64,000 nt of DNA from Fistularia commersonii (GCA_037954325.1 JBBMNZ010000014.1:13366956-13430955), one strand, 5' to 3'; positions 24,318-37,870 are shown, counted from the stretch's first letter. The notes: generated by a model from the sequence alone, not told the origin. Numbers and translations are program-made.

Positions 24318-24482
24318 CGATCCATCCATCAATTATCTCCCGCTTTCCCTGCACCAGGGTTGCAGAAATGCTGAAGCTTATTCCAGCTGTCAGTGGGAGA
24401 GGCGAGGTACATCCTGGACTAGTCGCCATTCAATCTCAAGGCCACATATACAGACAGACTCTCTCGTTCAGTCATCTGGGTA
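24318..24482 (-). mobile_element. SINE-like repeat, 3' end fragment
   Basis: A second, more diverged 3' end of the same family, same orientation, only about 120 bp beyond the previous one (CGATCCATCCATCAATTATC start, CTGGACTAGTCGCC body). Confidence 0.7.
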
Positions 24483-24485
24483 ATT

Positions 24486-26605
24486 AATTCAATTTATTTC
24501 TATTAACCTCTTGCATACTTTGGTATTGTTTTTGCTTGGTTTTGTCCTAGACAGAAGACAGACAAAGGACCAGACACTTACCCCTCTTAACAAAGGTAAT
24601 AAAAAATATATAGGGAATTGCAAATCAATCAGTCTAATAAATTAGTGATATGCTTGGTTTGTTCTTTTCTTTTTTCAAAATGAATTCATTTGCATCAGCC
24701 TCTGGTTACATCAGCAATCATCACGACAAGTGACAGAAACCCGAACCACTTGAAATCACAATGTCATCAGCAGGTCCATTTAGTTGCTGTTCTAAAGGTT
24801 TCTATCTTCTAGAGACACTGCCCTTAGCTCAGCTTCTTTTGTGCCTTTTTAATGACACACCGGCTTCCATTAAGGCTCATAAACACTCAAATAGAACAAG
24901 GTATTTCGCAGGGTCCTGTACACCAGAAAAGCCCAGCCAGAGCTCATGCAAGCAGCTTCTATTCAGCCTAAGTGGCGGTGAAGTGCAGGAAATTTCTGCT
25001 GGACTTTTTCACAGTTGTACCCCCTGATCCCCAACCACTCATCTTTCCCTGCGCAGAAGTTAGCTCCTTTGTATATAAGGTATAAATTGGACATAAATGT
25101 TTGAAAATCTCTTCTCAGTTAAGAAAAAACAGGCTTCCTTAATTTGAAAATCAGTGCTATTATCTGGAGCCTCTGAAGGCGAACATGCAATTAAATAAAA
25201 CAATGCAGACAACACAACAGGAAGAACTGCAGACTTGGAATCTGTAAACAATCTCAGCGTGACTTTTTTTCAATCAATGCAAGAGGATCACTCATTTAAA
25301 GCATTTTTGTGTCACTTTAACTTTAATATGGATTGCTGTAAAAACAGATTGGATTCCATCAGTCAGAATGATGTTTACCGAGTGTTTTGTCTTACTATTC
25401 AATCATGATCCTGAATGAATAAATGAGGCCCCCTTATCCTTGCATTTCCAAAGATTCACATTTTGCTTTTTTAATAAGCCTTGGAACTTATATAAAATCT
25501 ATCTGCATTTACTTTTTCCTCCAGCAGGTCATAATAGAGGAATTTCACATTCAGAAAAAATAAATAAATAATGCTATTTTTCTACTTGTTTCAGTCTTAC
25601 CATATAAAACAATGCATTGTCAGAGTTAAGCATTGAAGGAATAAATTTTATTTGGGCTGCTTGAAAAAGGGGGTTTATAAGCATGATCTCATTCATGTAT
25701 TCATTCATTTCCAATTCCATGACCATGACTGGTCACATGTCAATCACAGGGTCACATACAGCGACGTAAAAGCATACACACTCTTATTCATATGTCTGAC
25801 AATTTTGTTTGTCTCCTGAGAAAATTGCTCCAATATACCTCAAGTTTTGTAGTTGTAGTTTTTAGTTTTGCAGTTTTGTAAGAAACTTGAAATGTGCTTC
25901 ACAAACACAGAAAACACATACAGACAGATTCTTGATATTAAAGTATTAGACATTTTGTGTCCAGCAGGTTAAATGTGATCTATAACTTTGATACAATCTT
26001 GACTTGCAAATATGAGAGTTGCGGCGGTGGCCCTGCAGGATCTTTGGACACCTTCTGCTTGGAACAGCCTCTGCTTTAAAAGGATAGAGGTGTTTTAGTT
26101 TTACTACAGAAACCCCTCTGTTCAGGTAAATGTGGCATCACTGGATAATAGTTTATTTTTTCAATACTTTCTTTTTCTTCGAAGTTTCACGTTGTTTATC
26201 ATTTCAAAAGCTTCACAGGCTTGCAGACAATCTACAAAGTTTAGATGTTAACATACTGAGTGATTCTGTAAATAACTGTGAAATGTCATGTCTTATCAAT
26301 GTTAGTGCTTCACAGACTCAGCTGCAAGACCACATGAGCCTCACAGCACCAAATGACGGCAGTGCATTGTTGATGCCTCGACGATGAGGTGACACTGTTT
26401 TAAGATACTGTGATTCTGCTCTGGGTCTTCGGGCATTTTACTGTTACACGGACCGAATGCTTCTTGGACTGTCAGAATAATCCCCTCATCACTGCAAAAT
26501 CCTCCATCAGAGAGTTTTTCCTTTCTGATGAAAGTGCTTCTGCATATGCCTGCATATCAGAATAAATATCCATATAACTAGAACTTTAGCCTAGATCTTT
26601 AACCT
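24486..26605. other. Anonymous sequence, one very diverged SINE-like piece
   Basis: No gene is recognised. A weak remnant of the SINE-like repeat (GGTCACATGTCAATCACAGG) sits at about 25690-25795, minus orientation. A CCTAAGT-type coding look near 24760-25027 does not correspond to a family I know. Confidence 0.45.
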
Positions 26606-26822
<217 letters not shown>

Positions 26823-27970
26823 CAGTGACGTGCAATCAGTAGAGACAGGGGAGGCCAGGCCTCACCTGTCATCATGGAAAGAAAAAAATGCAAAATGAAA
26901 AAATGAATTAAATGGTTATATTTATTCAGTGATTTGTACTATAAAGTTATTTTCCACGTAGCTTCACCATTTTTAGTTTTTTTTTTTCAAAATCGCTAAA
27001 AAAATTCACATTTACCGTCTAAATATGAAGAAGACACTTACGATGTCAAAGCAGCCAGCTGAGCCCATTGTGGATTGCACAATGAGTATGTTAACTATGC
27101 TGGCATGCTATGCACTAAGACTGTATTGCTGCCTCTATGGATGTCACTATTAAAAAAACACTTTTAATATATGAACTAAATTTCCATAGTTTAGCTGATG
27201 TGTCTAATGTTTTTCGTCAACAACTGTTACGTGTTTCCTGTAATCATAAAACGACTGCGAAGAGACATTAAGTGAGGCAGGCAGTGACGGTGCCTCATGA
27301 TGGGGGGGCACTGGTGATCCCAGGGATCCTTCTTACTACTCGGCAACAGAATAAGAGAATTAGCAATAGCAAGCTACTGTAAACAGTGAGCAAGTCAAGT
27401 GCAGACATCCAGTTATTTTTCCCCGATCTCATCGGGCTGTATAGCTCACAAACGGGGAGGGATGGATGTAAATCTCCTGGGCAGCTTCTCAACTTTTTGT
27501 CCCAGAAGGATCTCATTCAAACTGTTCCTGATGCGACAAAGTTGCTCCGGCCGGTGCTCACCGTACCGGCTAAGACAGCATCGGTGGAGCGCTTATTATC
27601 GGCACTGAAAAGACTCAAAACATACAGTCGGAACAGGACCGATCAAGGACGACTGTCTTCATTGGCATTGAGACAGAGAGACTTTTAAAACTGAAGAAAG
27701 ATAAAGAAGGCTTCTACGAGGAAGTTATCGATGCTTCAGAAGGAGCGGCGCATGGACTTCATTTATTAGTAAAGGTAAGAGATAAAAACGTTTTTTTTAC
27801 ATGTGCTTTTTTCTATGCAACAGTTTGTATATGTACAGAATGCTGATATGATATTTTAATCAAAACACGTCAACTGCTGCCAATAAAATGGTGAATAAGT
27901 TACTCTGTAGTTTTCAAATGTTTGTAAATCTGACTGTCATGACGTCATTGCCTCACCAACCATGAACCTG
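26823..27970 (+). mobile_element. hAT-superfamily transposon relic
   Basis: The left end reads CAGTGACGTGCAATCAG, followed by a subterminal GGCCTCACC motif, typical of a teleost hAT family. The coding remnant on the plus strand (27386-27688) contains VTVPAKTASVERLLSALKRL and ends RLSSLALRQRDF. This is the C-terminal dimerisation (hATC) region of hAT transposases, including the conserved S-V-E-R-x-x-S-A-L signature. The DDE catalytic core and the BED zinc finger are absent, so this is an internally deleted copy of about 1.15 kb. Subterminal GCCTCACC recurs near the right end, but the last bases (CATGAACCTG) do not mirror the left terminus well; the right tip is probably truncated or mutated. 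It cannot encode an active transposase but might once have been mobilised in trans. Confidence 0.82.
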
Positions 27971-27979
27971 ATAGATAGA

Positions 27980-28061
<82 letters not shown>
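27971..28061. repeat. (TATC)n microsatellite, right array
   Basis: Begins with ATAGATAGAC, then switches to about 20 TATC units. The repeat unit is the same as on the other side of the hAT relic, except for the inverted GATA units at the junction. Confidence 0.95.
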
Positions 28062-29834
28062 GCTTCTAATCATTGACTGCATTATATCTGACTGTCAGAG
28101 CGGTAACCTCATATTTTGGATGGAATTGTTGCATTGCCGACTATGTTGAAGGTGTCGTTTTGTGTGTGAACAAGAAATAGTTTCTGAATAGTTGAAACTG
28201 CCATGCTGTTGTGTGAGCTACTCACGTTCACAAGTCCCTGCGCCTTTACATCATCTGATCAGATATCACAGGTGAAAAAGGCAAGTTGAACAGATAATTG
28301 CTGTGTGAAACAACTCAGCTCTGTTCTCTACCATGACAACCGGTGCACACCTCATTACAGAGCAAGGCTTTGCGTTGCATCACGTCATTACATGTGCACA
28401 TGTGTGGGAGGATATGTGTTGGAATTGGGTGGAACAAAGACATAGTATCAAAAAAAAAAAAAGGGTAGGAGGTCATATTGTAGATAAAACCTGTTCTACA
28501 TGGTCATTAACAATGTCTGTCTGTCCTGAACATCAAGTCCGACTCATGTCATTCACTTTGTGAATCTGGTTTCGGATGTAGATCGCTGATCATGTGTCAT
28601 CCTAATTATTGTTCTGCAGGTTCCTTCTGATTAGAATATGCCTGATAAGCCCCAACCCGTTTCATGTTCACTTCACAATCTTCATAAAAAGCCATACACA
28701 ATCCAAGGGCTCATCTTTTTTCAGTTAAAAGTTCAATGTATGCTTTATCAAAAGCAGTTCAAGTGAACCTCTTAAAACAATATGTTCATTGTTTGCTTAG
28801 CCGAAGCTCTTTGAAAGCTCCACTAATAGTATCATGTGGCTTGTGGGCCAGGCGCCATCAGTAGGAGAGGATGACCCATCCTCACAGCGTCATGGCTTGC
28901 TGATGAAAACTGCTCTGAGTTCTTGTGATTCTAAGAAATTAATCATTCTGATTCCACCAGCAATGCCTGTTTTGGTTTTCTTTTATCTTTTACTCTGCAA
29001 GTCTGTATTTTTGATTTAAGCCACAGTTTGTTATTCTCGAGGTGTAACTGTACACAAAAATTTGGTTTGTTATGTACCCTGGCTTTAAGGTCATGCTTTG
29101 GTATATTATCAGTGCAACTGGGTCAAGAAACAAAAAATGGTTCTGATTATCTTAAATTTTGAAAAAATTCGGTCATTTCTCAGCAAGCCTCTGCTAAATT
29201 TGCCAAACGAATGGAATTCAATAAAAAAAAAAAATATTCATAATAAATTAACAATCATTTAAAAATGCAGCGTTTAGAAAATTATCCCTATATCCCTATC
29301 ATTACTTATAATGTGATTGGATTCAATTGAAAAGTGTGAGGCCTTTGTTTCCCCATTGTTGACCATCTCTCTCTCTGTTCTCTGATCATCTGCTCAGCGT
29401 TCATTGGTTTCACCTTTGTCTTGATAGTGCACTACTTCATGTGTATATAATCATCTCCCCTTCCTCCAATTCTCTGCTAGGTCATCAGGTTTGTCATGTT
29501 GGCAATGTGAAGGTCCTTGCGTTGCATGTTTACTGTGTCCTCGTTGTTCGCTGTGAGTCCAGTGTTTGCAGAATTCCAGTGTAGACTTGGATGTCATACA
29601 GAGGTTTGAGTTGGTGACTCTTTTCATCCCACCACATTCAGACAAACTGAGAAGGCCAGAATGACACGAAACGGCTTCAGTTCAATCATCAAAATAAATG
29701 AATGGACAAAAGGTTTCATTGTTCATCGTCTAAGGATATCTTCAATGATTCAAACAAAGTTTAAAAAAGGGTTGGGAGGCTACAATATGTTAATTTGACT
29801 ACAGGCAACCACACGATAATGCAGGAAATAACCA
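28062..29834. other. Anonymous sequence
   Basis: No gene or mobile element is recognised. Short A tracts occur at 28449-28461 and 29222-29233. Confidence 0.5.
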
Positions 29835-30125
29835 TACAGGACTGTCTTAGGAAATTAGAATATTGTGATAAAGTTCTTTATCTTCTGTAATGCAATTAAA
29901 AAAACAAAAATTACTTTTTCATGATATTCTAATATTTTGAGATAGGATTTTTGAGTTTTCTTAAGAAGTAAGCCATAATCAGCAATATTAAAGTAATAAA
30001 AGGCTAGCAATATTTCAGTTGATTTGTAATGAATCCAGAATGTATGATATTTTTGTTTTTGTAATTGCATTACAGAAGATAAAGAACTTTATCACAATAT
30101 TCTAATTTTCTGAGACAGTCCTGTA
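29835..30125. mobile_element. Mariner-type MITE with 77-bp terminal inverted repeats
   Basis: The left arm (29835-29911) and right arm (30049-30125) are inverted copies differing at about three positions. The element starts and ends TACAGGACTGTC/GACAGTCCTGTA, so the flanking TA is the expected Tc1/mariner target duplication. The middle of about 137 bp is AT-rich and non-coding; it includes TATTTCAGTTGATTTG and AAGCCATAATCAGCAATATT, which I recognise from a dispersed vertebrate mariner-derived family. No transposase is encoded; mobility would have depended on an enzyme supplied elsewhere. The nearly identical arms suggest a fairly recent or slowly decaying insertion. Confidence 0.92.
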
Positions 30126-33100
30126 TATTAAACAAAACAAAAAAGAAAATTGAACGAGGACCTTTATGTGCTATTCATCTGTTTCAGATACTGTAACAAA
30201 AAGGTTGTGGAGATCCTTACTCATGTACTGCGACACACTGATTTCTGGAAAATCAATAAAAGATGTCTCTTGTCTCAACATAAATGAAGGTATATAAATG
30301 CTTGCATGCTCTGGGTACAGAACTAATCTGATTGGATAGTGGATAAAGAGCTGTTGTGCGTCTCAGCTCCCTTCAGAAATACCTCAGGATGTCCTCAGTT
30401 ATTCGTTTTGACGCCTCATAATGGCTGCGGCAGATTTCATATTTTTCAAGGTAACACAGGCAACACCGTTCTTTGTCTGACGACCATTATGGAGACTAAC
30501 AAATGCCCAGTGTCAGAAACCCTTCAAAATGTTCATCATTAAATGACCGGCTTCAGCAAGCACGGCCCGATCCTTGACTTCTCCAATGTCTCTGGCTCAC
30601 ACTGTGAATGTGTGACCCTGCGTCCACCGAGGACAGCTGATCACAATTGCATGCACTTTATCCTTGTGAGAAGCACTCTCCTAAATATGTTCTGGCAGGG
30701 TCTGTTGATTCTGCAATGACTCTCCAGGGTTGCTGGGCCTGTCCAAGCAGAAACACTTTTTCCCCGTCACTGTGTTATTGAAGCTTAAGAGATATTGTCA
30801 ACTCTGGTGCCACTTTCTGCACAGGGATTGAAATCCAGAGAAAGCTGCTGTTGAAGGCACTGGATTTGCATATGATTAGTTACATTGAGTTACGGCAAGG
30901 AGGACTGTCCAAAAATGTTTTCATTTAACTAGGAAAGACAAAACTGTACTGATTCCAAGCTTTTAAATAAGGTGGCCAAGTGATTTGCTGTATTTACTGA
31001 GGTTTCACTTTTCATCAGTGTGAAATTTCAATATCTTGATACCTAGATCAACAGATTTGTAATATTCAATATAATATTGATATATGAATGAATGAAGGAA
31101 GGCTATAACATTAATATCAAAAAATGTTTTCATTCCATTATTTTTTAATTTTTAAATATAGCAATACAGTAATCCGTTTGCATTTTGTATTGCATTTCTA
31201 TCGTATGTTACTGATTATTGAATTATTTGAACACCTTTAACATTGAGGTTTACATTTTATCTGCGTAAGTATTGTATGAATCACAAGATCACAAGAATCA
31301 TGACCTGGCTATTCTGACCATATTTACAACTGATGGGCATCAAGCAGACTTTGCCATTTGCTAAAAATAAGAATAGGAATAAGAACAACTTTATTTATAC
31401 TGAAGGAAATGTGAATCCTCACAGAGGATTCAGGAACACGACAGGATGAAGTCACAGCAACGGCGCCGTGGTATTATTGGAAATTAGTTACAGTCCATCA
31501 TGTATCATTAATTGTCTTTTTTCTTGTTTTACACTGCAGTCAGCTAGGTGGAAATTCACATCCGTAATAGGCTTACTGACCACCCAGGAGGAAAGGAGGG
31601 CGAGGAGGTCATCTGCTCACTGGTAATGTGTTCAAACTGTTTCTTTCAGACAGAAGCTTTGCCTACAGTGATCGTGACTATCTTGATGTTTGTGTGACAT
31701 AATGAGAAAGGCAAGGGAATCAGGAATGGAAAGACACAAGCACTCTTTAAACCCCTTTACAAGTTAGATCTAACACAACAGCAGCCCAGCCTACACATGT
31801 GTCGCTTTTCCAGTAAGTCCTTTTATACTGAGAGAAAGAGTAAGAAAAGAATGGCTGAGTTTGGTCAGCGGCAGAGCAATCTGAAGCAAAACAATCCAAC
31901 AGACCAGCAGTTGCTTCTGTGCTTGCCATCCATATCCCTATCAGCTGACTCCTCTCCCTTGTGGAAACAGACCGACACGTTGCCCCCTTTGTTAGAGCTT
32001 GCCCTTTTCTCCAGTTATTTTATTTTATAAAGGAGTCTTTTAGCCTCATATGCATTAAAACAAACCTCTGCAGGCTTATTTTATTGAACTGTGATAGGAA
32101 ATCAGCTAGGGAGTAGAAAAGGAGTAACACTTAATCATTCATGAATTCAGGTATGAATTAAAATCTTACTTATCACTGAATTTACACATAGATTCATCCC
32201 TAACAAGAAAGTGGAAGCATTTCATGAGAACCAAACAGTTTACCAATAAGTTGGTGGTCTTTCTCTCCGAAACAAAGGTCTTCGCAGAGATTCAGACCCT
32301 CCTGAAGATATTCAGGAGTTTTGGAGGTGATAGGACCATAAACTGACATAACTGATTGACTATAGAAATACATTCAAGAGGAAAATAATGATAAACCAGA
32401 GTTAGTGATGCACATCTGAAGCTTATTCAAATGATGCTATAATGGATTTGAAAATGTGTATTTAGCTCCTTTTCACCTTTTTTCCTGTAAGGAATTTACT
32501 ATCAGTGGGAGCAGGGGAATTTAGGGGTAAAAATTAAAATAGGGTATAAACTAATTGGTTCCAAGGAATACATTGGACAGTGGCAGTGGCTTTGGATAGC
32601 TTTGGTAAGCTCCGGCAAATTGTTTGCTTTCTTTTGCTGTCAGAAGATGCATGAGTAGTGAAAAACAGCCCTATTTTATACCTGTTGCTAAGAGCAATGA
32701 CACGATTGAATTAAATAGGTGTTGATGAGAGGCGTGGACATCTGTAGTCTTTATTTTTTAGTTTTAAAGGTTAGGGTGACAGGTACAGAAATTATGTTGT
32801 AGGTTATATTTCATCTGTGAAATATTTCTATATATAGAACGTTATATGTTGTTCTGTATAATGAAGCATAAAGTTAAGATAGAATATTCATAAGTGTTGT
32901 TGAAAATAAACTAAACATGTCATGAATTGAGATAAAAAAGTGATGATTAGATATTATTCGCTCTAACCTCTCACTCCAGCTATCACAACTAAAAACATTA
33001 AAAGCCCTATTTAATAGTATCACTTTGTGTATTTACTGGTTGCAGGTTTGGCTGATGATAAAATAAAATAAATAAATATGAATAAAAATGAATGAACGAT

Positions 33101-33351
33101 GATGTGAAAAAATGAAATAAATAGTAATATGGATATATATATATTCTTTTTAATCTTACTATTTTTTTATTTATTTATTTTTTTCCTCCGAATAGCTATA
33201 GCCATGGAAATTAATTATAAATGTTCACAAAAGATTCAAGACTGGAGTGTGAGCATTGAATACAATGCTCTACAATCCAATATTCAATAGTTAATCATAA
33301 AAAGTAAGAAATATGAATTCTAAGTATTTTCCTTTTTTTCTTCTTGCGGTT
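30126..33351. other. Anonymous sequence
   Basis: No gene is recognised. AT-rich with short poly-T and TTTAT runs at 33165-33190. Stop density is high on all frames. Confidence 0.5.
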
Positions 33352-33540
33352 GATGTGTCCCCCTTCCCATTATAACCACAGCCATCTGCGCGCAATGTTG
33401 GACTGATTAGCGAATTTTCTTCAAATGTACTATTTTCCTCGGGCAGTTAAATCACCGTAATTGCTTTAAGGATTAGTAAATCACAGTGCTTGTGCTAAAT
33501 TTATCAATTAGCTTTTTCTCCACCCTGTATCCCACACACC
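33352..33540. promoter_or_regulatory. Candidate conserved non-coding element
   Basis: This stretch lacks repeats and clusters plausible binding motifs: AACCACA (RUNX type) at about 33375, GGACTGATTAGCG at about 33401, CCGTAATTGC at about 33455, AAGGATTAG at about 33468 and an imperfect palindrome GCTAAATTTATCAATTAGC at about 33495. Homeodomain-type TAAT cores dominate. The reading as a conserved element is inferred from texture only; no alignment was available. Confidence 0.25.
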
Positions 33541-36500
33541 ATGCCGGAAAACGTCTGTATTTTACACTCAATGAGACTAGGGAATTCATTTGACTTAAAA
33601 AGAACAGAATATATGTCGTATATATTCCCAAATTCAAGTTCAGTTGGACCTTTAGTCATAGGTGAGAAAGGTGTCAGGAAAAATGTCTGAACCAAACAAA
33701 CAGTAAAAGGCCTTTCACTTTGACAACACAGTGGTCAGATAATGTTAGGTTATGTCTCAGCTTTCAAGTACGACACAAATGGTGGTGAGACTGAAGTATA
33801 AGATGGGTGAGAAAAAGATAAGTTAAACCTCTACAGTCAAATGATAATTGTCACATCATCACAGTTAATCTACACAATTCTTTCGTCCCACGATCTGTGT
33901 TTACACATCCTGTAAATGTTTCTTATGTGACATGATCAGTACAAAATGTGTAATCATTGGGGTGCTGTGTTTATATGATAGTGCATGCAGCTTGTGAAAC
34001 CTGCTATGTAATATATTTATGGTGCCAACAACCTGACTGGGTCAAATTTAATAAGACAATCGTTGAATAGAGTCTCTGCTCACCTATACCCTAAAAATCC
34101 ATTATTAACAGTGAGCCAGGGGCCAGAACGTCTATTTATTTGCTACCAGCCATTCTCATACCCCCTCAAACTGCCCCCTGGACATGTCATTATTTACCCA
34201 ATTATAACAAGACTGCATTTTTCATACTCCAACATCTACAGCTGTCCAACCAAGCCCTATTTAATGATGTATGACAGTATCTGCTTTGCCTCCCCCTATA
34301 GTACTCTGACTGACACACAAGTACTTGACACAATTCTGAGAGAAAGAACTCTCCAGCTGTATTTCTCAGACTCTATGTAAATGTGTGTATAATTTGTGCA
34401 TTAGTGTGCGTATGTGTGTGTGTATGATTGTCTGTGTGCATAATGCAAGTGTACGTGTGCATGTGTGAGTGTGTAGTGGAGGTTTCACTGTTCTCTGTGT
34501 CCGCGAAAAGAACATACACACATACACATGCTCACACAATGCTCTAGGTGAAGATAAATATTTTAAAAATTGCCTGGATCCTCTTAAACTGTTAATCATC
34601 TTAGGCTTTACTGTGTTAAAACCCCATTTCAGACAAATATGCAAAATTAGGTTTTTGAAATAAAAGCCCTCTGGCAGTGTGGTATCCACTTCGGCCTCCT
34701 AAACTTCTGGGGGCAGCTTAATTGGGTCTACATCTTATTAAAACCTCATTGCATTTCTCTCTTGCTTTACAGGAGATTGCTATGGCAACAGGCCAGTGGG
34801 TAACGGCAGTGTAAGTCACAATTAGAGATATAAGAAAATATTTCTTCAAGCTGGAAACAACAAATCAACTTCAAAATCAAACTAAAGAGCATCCTTTTTT
34901 TGATTAATGTGTGAGAAATGTGTGAAAGGTTCCTCAATAGTAATGTCAATAATTTTAAAAAGTTTTGAATCACGTAATTTTATACTGGTCCAGTCATGGA
35001 ATATAGCCCAAGGGAGCAAATTAAAGTCCTATTCAAATTTTTTCATCCAAAAATGTTGTTTTTAATGAATTTTCAGGATCAAGTTCTGCACAGTTATATC
35101 AAAAACTGGGAATGAAATGAACAAATATTCTCACACATATTTTAAAGATATTTTAATGATCAAAACTCCAGACATACACTTCAAGGGAACCCAATTCTAC
35201 TCATCTTCCATAACATCTGACCAGAAAAGTTGCCATAGAATTTTAATTTTATTTATTTATTTATCTTACTTAAAATCTCAGACTTATCAATCAATGTTGA
35301 GGTTAAATCCTGCAACACAGATTTGGCAGACGGCACTTTCTTTCACATCAATAAAATACAGCGCAATTTTTTTTCCTGGGATACAGAATATGGCTTTTAT
35401 TACTTGTGTATTGAAAGCCCCCCTAAAGCCAGAGAGGATATGTGATGATGTGAGAAGTTTCGTGCTAATTCATGCTTTTTTTTTTTTTTTTGCTTGTGTT
35501 GCCAAGCTATCTTTGGTAAAGAATTGGTAAAAAATTGTTGGCGGTAAAGGCTTTCAAATGACATTGTTTCTTAATATATAAATAAAGCTTTGAGGGATTA
35601 GCCACCCAATACTTAATATAAACTTAATATAAAGTTTGCCCAAGTCAGGCAACCTAAACTCCAATGCTTCATCAGCAATGATCCCTTTGTTTGAGAAGTC
35701 CCTCTGAGTTAACAAAGTACTTTACTCAGACATGAACATTTTGTAAATGTATACTCATCCCAATACCAAAAATATATTTTTCCACCAAACAGTTGGCACC
35801 AGACACTAGAATAGTTATCAAGTCTGTGTGCATTTTCACAAACAGAAACATGTATATGTGTTCTTTGTGAGATTCACAAAGCAATGAGTGCGTGTGATTC
35901 TGTTTTATAAATCCAAATCATTCTGTATTTGTTCACACGTACACAAGAACGACATCCACTCCCAGAAAACAACTATAAACAGAGGTCGATATGTTCCTAA
36001 TGAGCTGATTTCCACACGAATCGTCATTGCCATTCATTTATTCCGCACACATGCAAGTGCAAGGGAACTGAGAAAGTACACGGTGAGAAAATTACAGTTA
36101 GAGAATTTCAGGAGTAATAACTTTTGGGGTTCTCAGTAGCGACAACGCTGACAACATAATTTCTGAAGGATAAAAAAAAAAAAAAGTAAATAAAAAAAAA
36201 AAAAAATTCAGTCAGTGCTGTCCTCTCAATTCGGGGTAAAGTAACAAACCAAAAAATAAAGGAATGCACACACATTTGAAAGTTAGCTGTTAATTTCCTA
36301 ATGCTATTTCAGGTTCCAGCGCAGTGCTGCCGTCTCTGCTGTGATTACCAATAGTCGATGATATATAATGTATAATGTGATATACAATGGATTTAACAAC
36401 TATGAATCAAACACAATGCATGAAAATGCATTACAGACACACTTTCCAATATAGCACAACATGCGATTGGAAAATGAGGCAACACTTTTAATAATATAAT

Positions 36501-37117
36501 CATGGGGTGTAGGTTTTCCAATGATACAACCATTTTCCATTTCCTCTTTGCCTGCCCATACATTTATGTACACATAGATGAAGAGTTTGTTAGAATATTA
36601 ATTATTTTACAATACCCGAGAAAAAAAAAACAAGATAAATTTGTACCCCTCAGTTAAATCACAGGGTTTGTAGACATTGGTTACAACAGACCAAACTTTT
36701 CTCAGGCATTGGTTTGATTGCAACTAATCAGAGTAACCAAACTGAATCAGAAGACTGTAACAGATGATGTGCTGTCAACAAATTCTATCTAGAAATCCAG
36801 AAAATACACATTTCTTCTTTGAAGGATTACAGTATTTTTCTATTTGTGTTTTAAAACCATCTGTACTGTATGGGTGTTTTAATTCCCCTCTGGCAAATGC
36901 CGCAGGTTTTTCTTTACAAAACAGCCTTATTGGTGTTTGGCAATTCCTTCCTGCTTAGAAATTTGTTCGTCCTCTCAGTAAACCCCACTGGCTGATATTA
37001 CAGATTGTGATTGGCCTGGAATTTGCAAATTGCGTGACTCAAAATAAGGTTAGGTTTCAAGACAGACAGAACAGATATTTACACATTTGGACTAGACAAA
37101 AACAGCAGATTTATTTC
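33541..37117. other. Anonymous sequence
   Basis: No gene is recognised. Contains a GT/TG-rich stretch near 34381-34485, a poly-T at 35477-35491 and paired A tracts at 36173-36206. The X-box-like site near 34777 is listed separately. Confidence 0.5.
34775..34790. promoter_or_regulatory. X-box-like site
   Basis: GATTGCTATGGCAACA has a perfect right half (GGCAAC) and a 4/6 left half (ATTGCT) of the RFX consensus. It follows a splice-acceptor-like CTTGCTTTACAG at 34761-34772, which by itself is probably coincidental. Confidence 0.25.
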
Positions 37118-37325
37118 TAAACCATCTACCCTGCATACAGGGTTGGGGTTTGCTGGAGCCAATCTTAGCTGACATTGTGCAAGAGTCAGGGTTTAACCTG
37201 GACCAGTTGCCTCTCCATCAGAGGTTCACATAGTGAGCCATCTGACCATTCACCCAGTGTGTGAGTGGACTGTGGGAGGAAACCAGAGATTCCAGAAGGA
37301 ACCCACTGAGGCACTCACACAGATA
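37118..37325 (-). mobile_element. SINE-like repeat, longer fragment
   Basis: Covers the 3' end and middle of the family: CTACCCTGCATACAGGGTTG, then GGACCAGTTGCC, and beyond it GTGGACTGTGGGAGGAAACC, which is the reverse complement of the TCCTCCCACAGTCC body. More complete than the other minus copies. Confidence 0.7.
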
Positions 37326-37765
37326 TGATTCAGACAGATATATTATTTGTTTTTGTTTCTGCATGAAATAGCATTATCATGAAGGGTCAGGGTTTAGAGT
37401 TTTAGTCTTTGAGGCTCAAACACTCTGGGCATTTTTTGAGTCCCACTGTGAGCAGCAACAATAATATTAAAACAGTCGAGAGAAAAACCATATGACCATA
37501 AAAACATGACTAGAATGATGTTCATATAGGGGACTCCGGCCATATATTGTGTCAATATATGACATGTACATGTGTACCTGCTGCAGAGCTCTTCATCACA
37601 TCACAAAATTACAAACAAAAACTGAAATGTATCTAAAATATATAACTCAGTGACAATCCGCTTAGCTTCATTTAGCAGCTGTTTATGGAAACCAGCGTGC
37701 ACATACACAAGATTAGTTCATGTGGAAACGATAGATGGCAGTCTTGTCTTTATGGTACAGCCTAG

Positions 37766-37870
37766 ACACGCACACACACGCACGCACGCACGCACGCACG
37801 CCCACACACACACACACACGCACGCGCGCGCGCACACACACACCTTTGCGCACACATGCACGTGCACACA
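37766..37870. repeat. Alternating CA/CG purine-pyrimidine tract
   Basis: About 100 bp of CA, CGCA and CGCGCGCG units, interrupted by GCCCA near 37800 and CACCTTTG near 37842. The CG-containing core at 37818-37832 is a strong Z-DNA former in principle. Confidence 0.9.

Noticed and set aside
35117..35530. 137-codon plus-strand frame
   Set aside because: No domain, low-complexity ends including a poly-T-derived poly-Phe stretch, and no neighbouring exon signals.
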